A model generated the notes under the pieces. It did no database searches. It saw only the letters and a program-made list of their open reading frames with translations, and was not told the origin of the DNA. A DNA stretch of 41,205 nt from contig CAJTXS010000013.1 in assembly GCA_910583735.1 (NCBI GenBank), forward strand, positions 1 through 41,205, written 5' to 3'. Source of the stretch: an uncultured Christensenella sp. (lineage in GTDB: Bacteria; Bacillota; Clostridia; Christensenellales; UBA3700). How positions within the stretch are numbered: position 1 is the first letter of the stretch; each line of letters begins with the position of its first letter. The translations under genes and the position numbers were made by a program. Below, piece by piece: positions 33,524 through 41,205 of the stretch.

Positions 33524-34236
33524 TTGCCCAGTCCGCCTCTCTCGTACATGACGAGAGCCGCAGCTACAGCCGCCGCCGTCTCGCATCTGAGAATGCGCTT
33601 GCCCAGCGTAACTAAAGCTGCTCCCGCACTTACGGCAAGTTGCGCTTCCGCTTCGCTGAATCCGCCTTCGCTGCCGATAATCAGCGTCACATCGCCCTCG
33701 CTATGACCCGCGCAGGCAATCGAGTTGCCTTCTGCTCTCTCGTAAGGCATGACAATCCATGTGCCTCTTGCTCGCTCCAACACGCTTTGCAGAGACGGCA
33801 GTCTGCTCACCTTGACCCTGCGCGCTCTGCCGCACTGCTTGCACGCCTCGAGCGCTATCTTGTCCGCGCGCTCCTGTCTGAACTCTTCGCTGCTCGAATA
33901 ATCGGAATTAAAAAAAATTATTTCGTTTACGCCCAGCTCCACGCTCTTCTGAATGATATATTCGTATTTCGCGCTCTTGGGGATAGCTTGGCACAGTATA
34001 AGATTAAAGTCGGGCTCGCCCTCGCATTTGCTCGCGCTCTCCACGCTAAGTACCGCCCTGTTATCGTTAATTTCACTGACGACGCACTCATACTCCAATC
34101 CGTCGCCGTTGCATACAATCGCCTTATACCCGACCTTATATCTGAGCACCTTGCGCATATGATAGAGCTCGTCGCCGTCAAATATAAAAAGCCCGTCTAT
34201 AGGCGCGGCATCGGCGTAAAATCTCTTTATTTCCAT
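33520..34236 (-). CDS. rsmE: 16S rRNA m3U1498 methyltransferase RsmE
   Basis: 238 residues, normal length. SPOUT methyltransferase. An N-terminal PUA-like part (MEIKRFYAD ... HMRKVLRYKVGYKAIVCNG) is followed by the knot domain with AIPKSAKYEYIIQKSVELGVNEI, LIIGSEGGFSEAE and LGKRILRCETA. The frame is open to 34296, but ATG 34236, inside the last codons of prmA, yields the family N-terminus. The 10-bp overlap implies coupling. Confidence 0.95.
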   Translation of the reverse strand: MEIKRFYADAAPIDGLFIFDGDELYHMRKVLRYKVGYKAIVCNGDGLEYECVVSEINDNRAVLSVESASKCEGEPDFNLILCQAIPKSAKYEYIIQKSVELGVNEIIFFNSDYSSSEEFRQERADKIALEACKQCGRARRVKVSRLPSLQSVLERARGTWIVMPYERAEGNSIACAGHSEGDVTLIIGSEGGFSEAEAQLAVSAGAALVTLGKRILRCETAAAVAAALVMYERGGLGK

Positions 34237-35153
34237 ATATAAGCCCGCCACTCGCCGTCTATGGCAGTCTCGTCGAGGCTGAATCCTGCGTCGCAATATG
34301 CGCGCTCTACATCGCCTGCGCGGGAGTGTATTATTCCCGACACGACAGTAGACGCGCCGACGGAAGTATACTCGCCGATATCTTTGCTAAGGCGCATGAG
34401 TATGTCCGCCGTGATGTTGCCAAGAACTACGTCGTACTTGCCGCTTGCGCACTCCGTCAAGTCCGCTTTGGCGACTTTGACAGTATTGCTCACGCCGTTG
34501 ACTTCGCAGTTTCGTCTGCATGCCTCAACGGCTTGCGCGTCGATGTCGCAGGCGTCGACTTCTGCGGCGCCGAGTTTTGCCGCGGCTATCGCAAGTATTC
34601 CGCTGCCCGTGCCAATATCGAGCACTCTGTCGCCGCGCTTTATTACCTTCTGTAGCAGCTTAAGGCACAGCCTCGTGGTCTCGTGCTCGCCCGTGCCGAA
34701 CGCCATACCGGGGTCGAGACGTATGATAATATCGTCTTGCTCGCCCTTAAATCCACAATCCGTCCACTCGGGCAGAATAACTATCTTACCCTCGCGTATG
34801 GGACGGGCGTATGACTTCCAAATATCTATCCATGCATCGGCGTCGGCGTCTTCGCAGTTAACTTCAAGACTGCCCAAATCGCCGTCCGAACGCTCTTTAA
34901 GTTCATCGAGAGCCGCCCTAATAATATGTATATCGAAATCCGTCGGGAAAAAGCCCGCTACGCGAACAACAGGCGAGTCGAAAAGTGCGCCCTCGTCTAC
35001 GTAGTCCCATATTATATCGCTGTCAATCAGCGACTTAAAGTCCTCGCTGTCGTATATCCCTACGCCCTCGCTGCCTGCGGCGCACAGTATGTCCGCTACG
35101 AGCTCGCTGCCCGCGCTCGTCGTATATACGGTAACTCTCTTAACGATATTCAT
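34227..35153 (-). CDS. prmA: Ribosomal protein L11 methyltransferase PrmA
   Basis: 308 residues, typical. It trimethylates lysines and the N-terminus of L11. The SAM-binding motif is VLDIGTGSGILAIAAAKLGA, after FGTGEHETTRLCL, and the substrate-side motif is GNITADILMRL. The N-terminal L11-recognition domain is present (about 1-110). The start ATG 35153 overlaps the dnaJ stop by one base (TGATG). Its position between dnaJ and rsmE is conserved. Confidence 0.95.
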   Translation of the reverse strand: MNIVKRVTVYTTSAGSELVADILCAAGSEGVGIYDSEDFKSLIDSDIIWDYVDEGALFDSPVVRVAGFFPTDFDIHIIRAALDELKERSDGDLGSLEVNCEDADADAWIDIWKSYARPIREGKIVILPEWTDCGFKGEQDDIIIRLDPGMAFGTGEHETTRLCLKLLQKVIKRGDRVLDIGTGSGILAIAAAKLGAAEVDACDIDAQAVEACRRNCEVNGVSNTVKVAKADLTECASGKYDVVLGNITADILMRLSKDIGEYTSVGASTVVSGIIHSRAGDVERAYCDAGFSLDETAIDGEWRAYIWK

Positions 35154-36259
35154 CAGCTCTTGTTATACCTCGGCTTTTGTCCGTCCTTGAGCGAATCCTC
35201 GAACTCTTTAAGCAATTTAAGCTGCTTCTTATCCAATCCCCTCGGGGTATCGACCTTGACAGTCACGTACAAGTCGCCGTAAGAGTCGCGGTTGAGTATC
35301 TTCATTCCGTTGCCCTTCAGCCTTATCTTAGTGCCTGTCTGAACGCCTTCGGGTATCTTGAGCTTAGCGGGACCTTTCATAGTCTCGAGCATGATGTCGC
35401 AACCCACCGCCGCATCGTATACAGTGATGTGTTGATCGGCAAAGAGGTCGTTGCCCACGCGCTTATATATAGGGCTTGCCTGCACGGTAAATACTATGAT
35501 GAGGTCGCCCTTTTGACCGCCGTTGCGTCCGCAGTTGCCCTCATACCGCACTGTCATGCGCGTGCCCGTGTCTACGCCGCCGGGTATCTTAATCTCCTTG
35601 ACGACGTCGCGCCTCACGCTGCCGTTACCCTTGCATGTCTTGCACTTGTCGCTTATAACTTTGCCCTTGCCGCCGCAATTGCTGCACACCGTCCTGACGG
35701 ACTGCTGTCCGAACATAGTGCGCTGCGTCTGCGTGACGTAACCGCTGCCGTGACAGTAAGGACATACCTTGACGGACTGAGCGTCTTTCGCGCCGCTGCC
35801 GTGGCAGTCGGGGCACTCGCTGTCTCTGGTAAAGCGCACCGTCTTAGTCACGCCCGTATATGCCTCGTTGAATGTGAGCGTAACGTTCATGGTGATATCC
35901 TCGCCGTCGCGAGGAGCGTTGGGATTGCGCCTGCCTCCGAAGCCGCCGAAGAGCGAACTCAGAATATCGTCGAAGCCGCCGCCCTCGAAGCCCTCGAATC
36001 CGCCTCCGCCGCCAAAGCCCTGCGGACCGTCCTCGTTGCCGTAGCGGTCGTAATTATCCTTCTTGGTCTTATTGGAGAGTACCTCGTAGGCGTGATTGAT
36101 CTCCTTAAACTTCTCTTCCGCGCTCTTCTTCTCCTGATCGGATGCGGAAGCGAAGCGGTCTGGATGATACTTGAGCGCCATCTTACGGTAGGCGCTCTTT
36201 ATCTCATCCTCGGAAGCGTTCTTATTCACGCCGAGCAGCTCGTATAAATCTTTAGCCAT
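35153..36259 (-). CDS. dnaJ: Chaperone protein DnaJ
   Basis: 368 residues, normal length. J-domain with intact HPD (ALKYHPDRF), Gly/Phe-rich linker (QGFGGGGGFEGFEGG), four CxxCxGxG zinc-binding repeats (CPDCHGSG, CPYCHGSG, CSNCGGKG, CKTCKGNG) and C-terminal client-binding domains. It stimulates DnaK ATPase and delivers unfolded proteins. It starts six bases after the dnaK stop with no visible Shine-Dalgarno sequence, so translation probably depends on coupling to dnaK. Confidence 0.98.
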   Translation of the reverse strand: MAKDLYELLGVNKNASEDEIKSAYRKMALKYHPDRFASASDQEKKSAEEKFKEINHAYEVLSNKTKKDNYDRYGNEDGPQGFGGGGGFEGFEGGGFDDILSSLFGGFGGRRNPNAPRDGEDITMNVTLTFNEAYTGVTKTVRFTRDSECPDCHGSGAKDAQSVKVCPYCHGSGYVTQTQRTMFGQQSVRTVCSNCGGKGKVISDKCKTCKGNGSVRRDVVKEIKIPGGVDTGTRMTVRYEGNCGRNGGQKGDLIIVFTVQASPIYKRVGNDLFADQHITVYDAAVGCDIMLETMKGPAKLKIPEGVQTGTKIRLKGNGMKILNRDSYGDLYVTVKVDTPRGLDKKQLKLLKEFEDSLKDGQKPRYNKS

Positions 36260-36265
36260 ATATTA

Positions 36266-38089
36266 TCAGTCGTTGTCGATTATGGTTTCGCCTTCGGCTC
36301 CGCTGTCTCCGTCGTCTTTATTATCGCCTGCGGCGGCAGCTTCCGCCTGCGCAGCCTGATAAAGCTTAGTGAAGATAGGTCCGTTAGACTTGGTCATCTC
36401 GTCGATTACCGCCCTTACAGCCTCGGCGTCCTCTGCCTTCTCGATATCTTCCTTAGCCTTCTTGACAGACTCCTGAAGGGTATTCTTATCCGCTTCGTCC
36501 AGCTTGTCTCCGCTCTCCTCGATAGCCTTCTCGGTAGCGAAAATCATCTGGTCGGCGTCATTGCGAGCGTCTACGAGTTCCTTACGCTTCTTGTCCTCCT
36601 CGGCGTACTTCTCCGCTTCCTTGACGGCTTGATCTATCTGGTCGTCGCTGAGATTGGTAGAAGATGTTATTGTAACGCTCTGCTGCTTGCCCGTGCCCTT
36701 GTCCACAGCCTTTACATTTACTATGCCGTTGGCGTCTATATCGAATGTGACCTCTATCTGAGGGACGCCTCTGGGTGCGGGAGGGATACCGTCGAGCTGG
36801 AACCTGCCGAGCTCCTTATTGTCGTTAGCCATAGTTCTCTCGCCCTGCAACACTCTGATATCGACTGCCGTCTGATTGTTGGCTGCGGTGGAGAATACCT
36901 GCGACTTGGATGTAGGTATAGTGGTGTTTCGCTCGATGAGCTTAGTGAACACGCCGCCCATCGTCTCGATACCGAGCGAAAGAGGCGTTACGTCGAGCAG
37001 CAATACGTCCTTGACGTCTCCTGCGAGCACGCCGCCCTGTATAGCCGCGCCGATAGCCACGCACTCGTCGGGGTTGATACCCTTAAAGGGCTCCTTGCCC
37101 GTAGCCTTCTTGACAGCGTCGACTACCGCGGGTATACGGGTAGAACCGCCGACAAGTATTACCTTATCTATCTTGCCGATATCCAGACCCGCGTCGGAGA
37201 GAGCCTTCTTGACAGGGATAACAGTGCGGTTGACAAGGTCTGCTGTCAATGCGTCGAACTTGGCTCTGGTCAAGTCGATATCGATATGCTTGGGACCGCT
37301 GTCCGTCATGGTTATGAAAGGCAGATTGATATTGGTCTTAGTCACGCCGGACAGGTCTATCTTAGCCTTCTCCGCGGCTTCCTTTATTCTCTGCATGGTT
37401 GCGGCGTCCTTGCTGAGGTCTATGCCCTCGCTCTTCTTGAACTCCGCAAGCACATAATCCATAATCTTCTTATCGAAGTCGTCTCCGCCGAGCATCGTGT
37501 CGCCGTTGGTGGCGAGCACCTCGAATACGCCGTCCTCTATCTCTAATATGGATACGTCGAAAGTACCGCCGCCGAGGTCGTATATGAGTATCTTCTGACC
37601 CTTGTTGTCCGCCTTATCGAGACCGTAAGCAAGCGCCGCTGCGGTAGGCTCGTTGATGATTCTCATGACTTCGAGTCCCGCAATCTTGCCTGCGTCCTTG
37701 GTCGCCTGTCTCTGAGCGTCGGAGAAGTATGCGGGCACGGTGATAACCGCCTGCGTTACTTTCTCGCCCAAATAATTTTCCGCGTCCGACTTGAGCTTAG
37801 CCAGCACCATTGCGCTGATTTCCTGAGGGGAATAGCTCTTTCCGTCTATATCCACCTTATACGAGTCGCCCATGTGACGCTTGATAGAGCTGACAGTCTT
37901 AGCGGGGTTGGCTACCGCCTGTCTCTTAGCGGAAGAGCCTACCAGCCTCTCTCCGTCTTTGGCAAACGCCACTATAGAAGGGGTGGTCCTTCCTCCTTCC
38001 GCGTTGGGAATGACGACGGGGTCGCCGCCTTCCAATACTGCCACGCACGAGTTGGTCGTGCCCAAATCGATACCTATAATCTTAGACAT
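36266..38089 (-). CDS. dnaK: Chaperone protein DnaK (Hsp70)
   Basis: 607 residues, normal for Firmicutes, which lack part of the proteobacterial N-terminal domain. IGIDLGTTNSCVAVLEGG opens the ATPase domain; IYDLGGGTFDVSILE and VGGSTRIPAV follow; the peptide-binding domain starts after DVTPLSLGIE; the lid and a Gly/Asp/Glu-rich tail end in GAEGETIIDND. AAGGAGAT precedes ATG 38089. It is the centre of the hrcA-grpE-dnaK-dnaJ operon. Confidence 0.98.
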   Translation of the reverse strand: MSKIIGIDLGTTNSCVAVLEGGDPVVIPNAEGGRTTPSIVAFAKDGERLVGSSAKRQAVANPAKTVSSIKRHMGDSYKVDIDGKSYSPQEISAMVLAKLKSDAENYLGEKVTQAVITVPAYFSDAQRQATKDAGKIAGLEVMRIINEPTAAALAYGLDKADNKGQKILIYDLGGGTFDVSILEIEDGVFEVLATNGDTMLGGDDFDKKIMDYVLAEFKKSEGIDLSKDAATMQRIKEAAEKAKIDLSGVTKTNINLPFITMTDSGPKHIDIDLTRAKFDALTADLVNRTVIPVKKALSDAGLDIGKIDKVILVGGSTRIPAVVDAVKKATGKEPFKGINPDECVAIGAAIQGGVLAGDVKDVLLLDVTPLSLGIETMGGVFTKLIERNTTIPTSKSQVFSTAANNQTAVDIRVLQGERTMANDNKELGRFQLDGIPPAPRGVPQIEVTFDIDANGIVNVKAVDKGTGKQQSVTITSSTNLSDDQIDQAVKEAEKYAEEDKKRKELVDARNDADQMIFATEKAIEESGDKLDEADKNTLQESVKKAKEDIEKAEDAEAVRAVIDEMTKSNGPIFTKLYQAAQAEAAAAGDNKDDGDSGAEGETIIDND

Positions 38090-38148
38090 TTTTTAATCTC
38101 CTTATATTGCTTATTTGTTACGTCTACCGCTAAAGCCGCGATAGCGCG

Positions 38149-38682
38149 TTACTTACCTACTATTACCATGGGGTGCCTGAGCACCTTGCCGCTGTGCTTA
38201 TATCCTTTCTTAAGCACGGCTACTATCTTGCCGACGTTGTCGGGGTCGTCCTTGCTCATAACCGCCTCGTGCAGGTGGGGGCTGAACTCCTCTCCCGCGG
38301 GGTCGTACTCCTCTACGCCGAACTTAGCCATTACGTCGAGGAACTGCCTGCGCACAAGCTCTATCCCCTGACGCTGTCCCTCGTCCTTTTGCGCGGATAT
38401 CGCCATATCGAGATTGTCGAGTACGGGCAATATGCCCTCTATTACCTCGAACTTGCCCTCTTGATACATCCTCGCGCCCTGGTCGGCATTGCGACGCTTG
38501 AAGTTGTCGAAGTCCGCTTGCAGCCTTATGTACTTGGCGCTGAGCGCGTCGTACTCCTCGCTTGATGCGTCTTTAGCGCTCTCGATAGTGACTTCCTCGC
38601 CGCCGTCGACCTCCGCCTTGTCGAACTCGTATACGGTCGCCTCGCTCTCTTCCTCGATTGCGCTCTCTTTCTTCTTAGACAT
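38149..38682 (-). CDS. grpE: Nucleotide exchange factor GrpE
   Basis: 177 residues. A polar, acidic N-terminus, a long dimerisation helix (ALSAKYIRLQADFDNFKRRN), and the C-terminal beta domain with LHEAVMS and VLKKGYKHSGKVLRHPMVIV. It releases ADP from DnaK. It overlaps the end of hrcA by eight bases, and AAGGAGG lies within hrcA. Confidence 0.97.
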   Translation of the reverse strand: MSKKKESAIEEESEATVYEFDKAEVDGGEEVTIESAKDASSEEYDALSAKYIRLQADFDNFKRRNADQGARMYQEGKFEVIEGILPVLDNLDMAISAQKDEGQRQGIELVRRQFLDVMAKFGVEEYDPAGEEFSPHLHEAVMSKDDPDNVGKIVAVLKKGYKHSGKVLRHPMVIVGK

Positions 38683-39691
38683 CTTTATCCTCCTTGTCGG
38701 TAAGCTCGCCTATCGTCCTGCCTACCCTGCTCAATACCTTAATGACCTTTCTGTAATCCATGCGCTCGGGACCTATGACGCCTACGCGTCCCACCTTATT
38801 GCCCGATATGGAATAGCGAGCGGTGACCAGCGCCATATTCTTGACGCCCTCTTCCGCGCCTATCTTAATGCTGAACTCTATATCGCTGTCGCCGTCGATG
38901 AGCTCGTATATCTTATCCTTGCGACTGATGACGGACATGAAGTTGCGCACATTGTCCACGTCCTTATACTCGGGATAGTCGAATATCTTATCCGTGCCCT
39001 CGACGTACACCTGCGAGTCGTCGCCGCACTTGCAAGCGCGCAGCAATGCAACTACCTCGTCGAATACCTGCTTGAACTCTTCCACTCCCGCGGGAAGAGC
39101 GTCGCTGTGGCTGATATCCTTAATACTCCTGCCGCTGAATGCGTCGTTAATAATGCCCGCCGCGGAATCAAGATAACTGTCGGTGACCGAGCTGCCTATA
39201 TCTATGAGCTTATCGCGCAACACGCCCGCGTCCGTTATGACTATTACCAGCGCGGTGTCGTTGCCGAGGTTAATTAATTTAACTTCTTTAACGATGAGAT
39301 TGTCTACGCCCTCGAGCACCATAAGCGAAGTATAATTGGTGATATCGCTTACCACCTTGACGGTGTCCTTTACGATGCTCTCCACGCCTTCGATTTTTGC
39401 TCTGCCCGCCTGTTCGAGCTCGTCGATATCTTCGCTTGACACATTGCTGAGTATGCTCTCAACATAATATCTGTACGCCTTGCTCGACGGAACTCTGCCC
39501 GCGCTCACGTGAGGCTTGACAAGATAGCCCAGCTCTTCCAGTCCCGCGAGCTCGCTCCTGATCGTCGCGCTGGATACGTCGGGCATATATTCCTTCTGAA
39601 TAGCGGACGAAGAAATGGGCTCGACACTGCATATATAGCTGTCGACCACCGCTTCGAGCAATCTCTTCTTTCTTGAGGACAACTGATCCAT
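38675..39691 (-). CDS. hrcA: Heat-inducible transcription repressor HrcA
   Basis: 338 residues, normal length. The N-terminal winged helix (LSSRKKRLLEAVVDSYICSV ... SSATIRSELAGLEELGYL, then PHVSAGRVPSSKAYRYYV) is followed by the GAF-like and dimerisation parts. It binds CIRCE and represses the operon; GroEL controls its folding in Bacillus. The frame is open to 39715, but AGAGGT placed before ATG 39691 gives the family N-terminus. A CIRCE copy lies just upstream, so it is autoregulated. No groEL is in the window. Confidence 0.96.
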   Translation of the reverse strand: MDQLSSRKKRLLEAVVDSYICSVEPISSSAIQKEYMPDVSSATIRSELAGLEELGYLVKPHVSAGRVPSSKAYRYYVESILSNVSSEDIDELEQAGRAKIEGVESIVKDTVKVVSDITNYTSLMVLEGVDNLIVKEVKLINLGNDTALVIVITDAGVLRDKLIDIGSSVTDSYLDSAAGIINDAFSGRSIKDISHSDALPAGVEEFKQVFDEVVALLRACKCGDDSQVYVEGTDKIFDYPEYKDVDNVRNFMSVISRKDKIYELIDGDSDIEFSIKIGAEEGVKNMALVTARYSISGNKVGRVGVIGPERMDYRKVIKVLSRVGRTIGELTDKEDKDV

Positions 39692-39722
39692 CTCTACCTC
39701 TGGCAGTAATCGCAATCGAGTG

Positions 39723-39749
39723 TTAGCACTCGCAGCTCCTGACTGCTAA
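39723..39749. promoter_or_regulatory. CIRCE operator (HrcA binding site)
   Basis: TTAGCACTC (39723-39731), nine bases, GACTGCTAA (39741-39749). The consensus second half is GAGTGCTAA, so there is one mismatch, and the first half is perfect. It lies five bases downstream of the -10 on the minus strand, covering the transcription start. Confidence 0.95.
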
Positions 39750-39753
39750 TTCT

Positions 39754-39781
39754 ATTATACTACATTTTTCCCATAAGTCAA
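39754..39781 (-). promoter_or_regulatory. hrcA operon promoter
   Basis: Minus strand: TTGACT (39781-39776), 16-bp spacer, TATAAT (39759-39754), with CIRCE immediately downstream. Confidence 0.75.
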
Positions 39782-40063
39782 TTAATTAGTGTAAAGAATA
39801 TCTAAAACCCATATCTGCATAAGGCAAAATAATTGTAATAAAAAGTAACTTTCGTCGCGACGTTTACCGCGTATTAATTATTGATAAATAAATTTTTTAT
39901 TATTATATTACGCGCGCACGCTTTATTAAAAGCTATACAATTGACGCAGTATGCAGAGACGCGCGCAAATAATAAGCATTATCCGATATATCGCGCTGTA
40001 TTATTTAATATGGTAGGTTATTTTCGTAAGCTGAAATCTTTCCTTGCAAGCGGAGGCGCGATA

Positions 40064-41017
40064 GTGCCTTCCACGCTGCTTACGCTGCTGATAATCTTCC
40101 TGATAATCAATCCCGACAGATATATACAATCGGTATATTACGGTCTTAAGTTATTCGCGACATCGGTCGCGCCCGCGCTCTTTCCCTTCTTCTTTTTTTC
40201 GCGTCTGCTTACGGGACTGGGCATGGCGGACACTCTCGGCTCACTGCTGCGACGTCCCGTATCGGCGCTGTACAACGCGCCAGGCGCAGGCGGATACGTA
40301 TGCTGCATGGGCATAATAAGCGGTTACCCAGTAGGCGCAAAATTGCTTGGAGAGCTATACGACGGCGGCGCGCTCAACGCGCGGCAAGTAAAAGTCATAT
40401 CCTCATTCACATCTACGAGCGGACCGCTCTTCGTGGTGGGGACGGTAGCTACCGTCATGTTCAAGAGTACGTCTACGGGATACATATTGCTTGCGGTACA
40501 CTTTGTCTCCGCTCTGCTCAACGGCTTTATCTACCGCGGCAAGAAGAGCGATGCCGTAGGCGGCAATGTTAAGATACGCGACAGAAATATGGGCGCGCTG
40601 CTGTCGGAGAGCATGCTCTCGTCGATAACTTCTCTGCTTGCGGTCGGGGGATATATAGCGGTATTCAGCATGATATCCGACGTGCTTGAAGATATCGGCT
40701 TGATAGGACTGATTGCTCGGGGACTGCAGAAGTGCGTGTTCTGGCAAGAGATGCCTTTGGAGATGGCAAGAGGCGTAGCCGTATCGCTCGTAGAGGTGAC
40801 AAAGGGCTGCCGCATAATCGCCGACTGCAATCTGCCGTTGCAAATGACCATGCCGTGGGTGGCGCTCGCGCTCTCTTTCGGCGGCATATCCATAGGGATG
40901 CAATCGCTTACGTTTCTGTCCGCTTGCAAGATAAGCTGGCGATATCACTTCGCTACGAAAATCACTCAATCGCTGATATCCTTTGTGCTGATGAGCCTTA
41001 TTGCCCTACTGCTATAG
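40064..41017 (+). CDS. ylbJ: YlbJ-type sporulation integral membrane protein
   Basis: 317 residues from GTG 40064. About eight hydrophobic segments and the Gate/nucleoside-recognition pattern typical of YlbJ are seen: APALFPFFFFSRLLTGLG, MGIISGYPVGAKLLGELYDGG, FTSTSGPLFVVGTVATVMF, and GGISIGMQSLTFL. In Bacillus ylbJ is a SigE-dependent gene needed for spore cortex formation. The frame is open from 39881 with an ATG at 40011, but neither has a ribosome site, while GGAGG at 40052-40056 is seven bases before GTG 40064. It diverges from hrcA and ends 10 bp from the convergent gene at 41028. Confidence 0.85.
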   Translation: MPSTLLTLLIIFLIINPDRYIQSVYYGLKLFATSVAPALFPFFFFSRLLTGLGMADTLGSLLRRPVSALYNAPGAGGYVCCMGIISGYPVGAKLLGELYDGGALNARQVKVISSFTSTSGPLFVVGTVATVMFKSTSTGYILLAVHFVSALLNGFIYRGKKSDAVGGNVKIRDRNMGALLSESMLSSITSLLAVGGYIAVFSMISDVLEDIGLIGLIARGLQKCVFWQEMPLEMARGVAVSLVEVTKGCRIIADCNLPLQMTMPWVALALSFGGISIGMQSLTFLSACKISWRYHFATKITQSLISFVLMSLIALLL

Positions 41018-41027
41018 TTAATCGATA

Positions 41028-41205
41028 TCAATCGTCGTCTTCTCTATCCCCGCCTAAATTATCCGCCGAATCGCTGTCGCCCCTTGCGCGGCTTTCCTTT
41101 TTCTTAGGCATTCTGCCGAGCAATACAAAAATCAGAGCTATACATATGATAAGCAATCCGCCTATTGCCGCTACCGTAATGATATATAACTTCTTCTTGA
41201 CATAC
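41028..41205 (-). CDS. C-terminal part of a membrane protein, 5' end outside window
   Basis: 58 codons and a stop (TGA 41030-41028) in a frame open to the right edge. It shows a basic KKK, one membrane segment (IITVAAIGGLLIICIALIF) and a polar, acidic cytosolic tail (KKKESRARGDSDSADNLGG). The plan is that of a type I anchor at the end of a surface protein or a small membrane protein. Nothing can be said of the rest. Confidence 0.6.
   Translation of the reverse strand, partial: YVKKKLYIITVAAIGGLLIICIALIFVLLGRMPKKKESRARGDSDSADNLGGDREDDD

Overview
The window reads as chromosome of an anaerobic, endospore-lineage Firmicute (class Clostridia), most likely an uncultured gut type. The evidence is conserved Clostridia/Bacilli gene order (hrcA-grpE-dnaK-dnaJ-prmA-rsmE-mtaB-HIT; yqfC-yqfD-pgpH-like-ybeY-era-yqzL-recO), sporulation-associated families (YqfC, YqfD, YlbJ), a CIRCE operator, pyruvate phosphate dikinase, strong GGAGG ribosome binding sites with some TTG/GTG starts, and frequent ATA isoleucine codons. 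Genus or family cannot be fixed from the sequence alone. No phage, insertion sequence, CRISPR array, rRNA or complete tRNA is seen.

Layout. 1-5060 is the accessory end: the 5' part of a large secreted surface protein (minus), a 32-bp inverted repeat enclosing a promoter and followed by a terminator, a pyridoxamine-oxidase-like protein, and a PadR / DUF1700 / GIN-type envelope operon with a palindrome over its promoter. 5522-8571 is the operon trpS - DUF5685 - HPD-less J-domain protein with a cysteine-rich tail - small membrane protein. 8779-10932 is a 717-residue lipoprotein of unknown role, and 11165-13831 is ppdK. 13936-19024 is the sporulation/RNA/cell-cycle cluster yqfC-yqfD-HD phosphohydrolase-ybeY-era-yqzL-recO. 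19136-23235 holds dnaB, pepF and two small envelope proteins, followed divergently by an M28-like membrane peptidase (23376-24686). 25100-29008 holds a membrane protein that may be translated from a leaderless GTG, then hemW and lepA. 29101-31402 holds a LUD-domain protein, a glycerophosphodiester phosphodiesterase and a 39-residue membrane microprotein. 31593-39691 is rpsU and the heat-shock/ribosome-modification operon under HrcA/CIRCE. 40064-41017 is a YlbJ-type sporulation membrane protein, and a partial membrane protein runs off the right edge.

How it works together. The core is housekeeping: protein folding (DnaK system), translation (LepA, TrpS, RpsU, PrmA, RsmE, MtaB, YbeY, Era), replication and repair (DnaB, RecO), c-di-AMP-type signalling, and central carbon metabolism (PPDK). 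The least explained parts are the DUF5685/J-protein pair (two DDxxD motifs in one protein, an 11-cysteine tail in the other), the inverted-repeat/promoter/terminator unit at 1934-2149, an M28-like peptidase whose metal site is split by membrane segments, and a shortened RecO and a shortened PgpH in one cluster.
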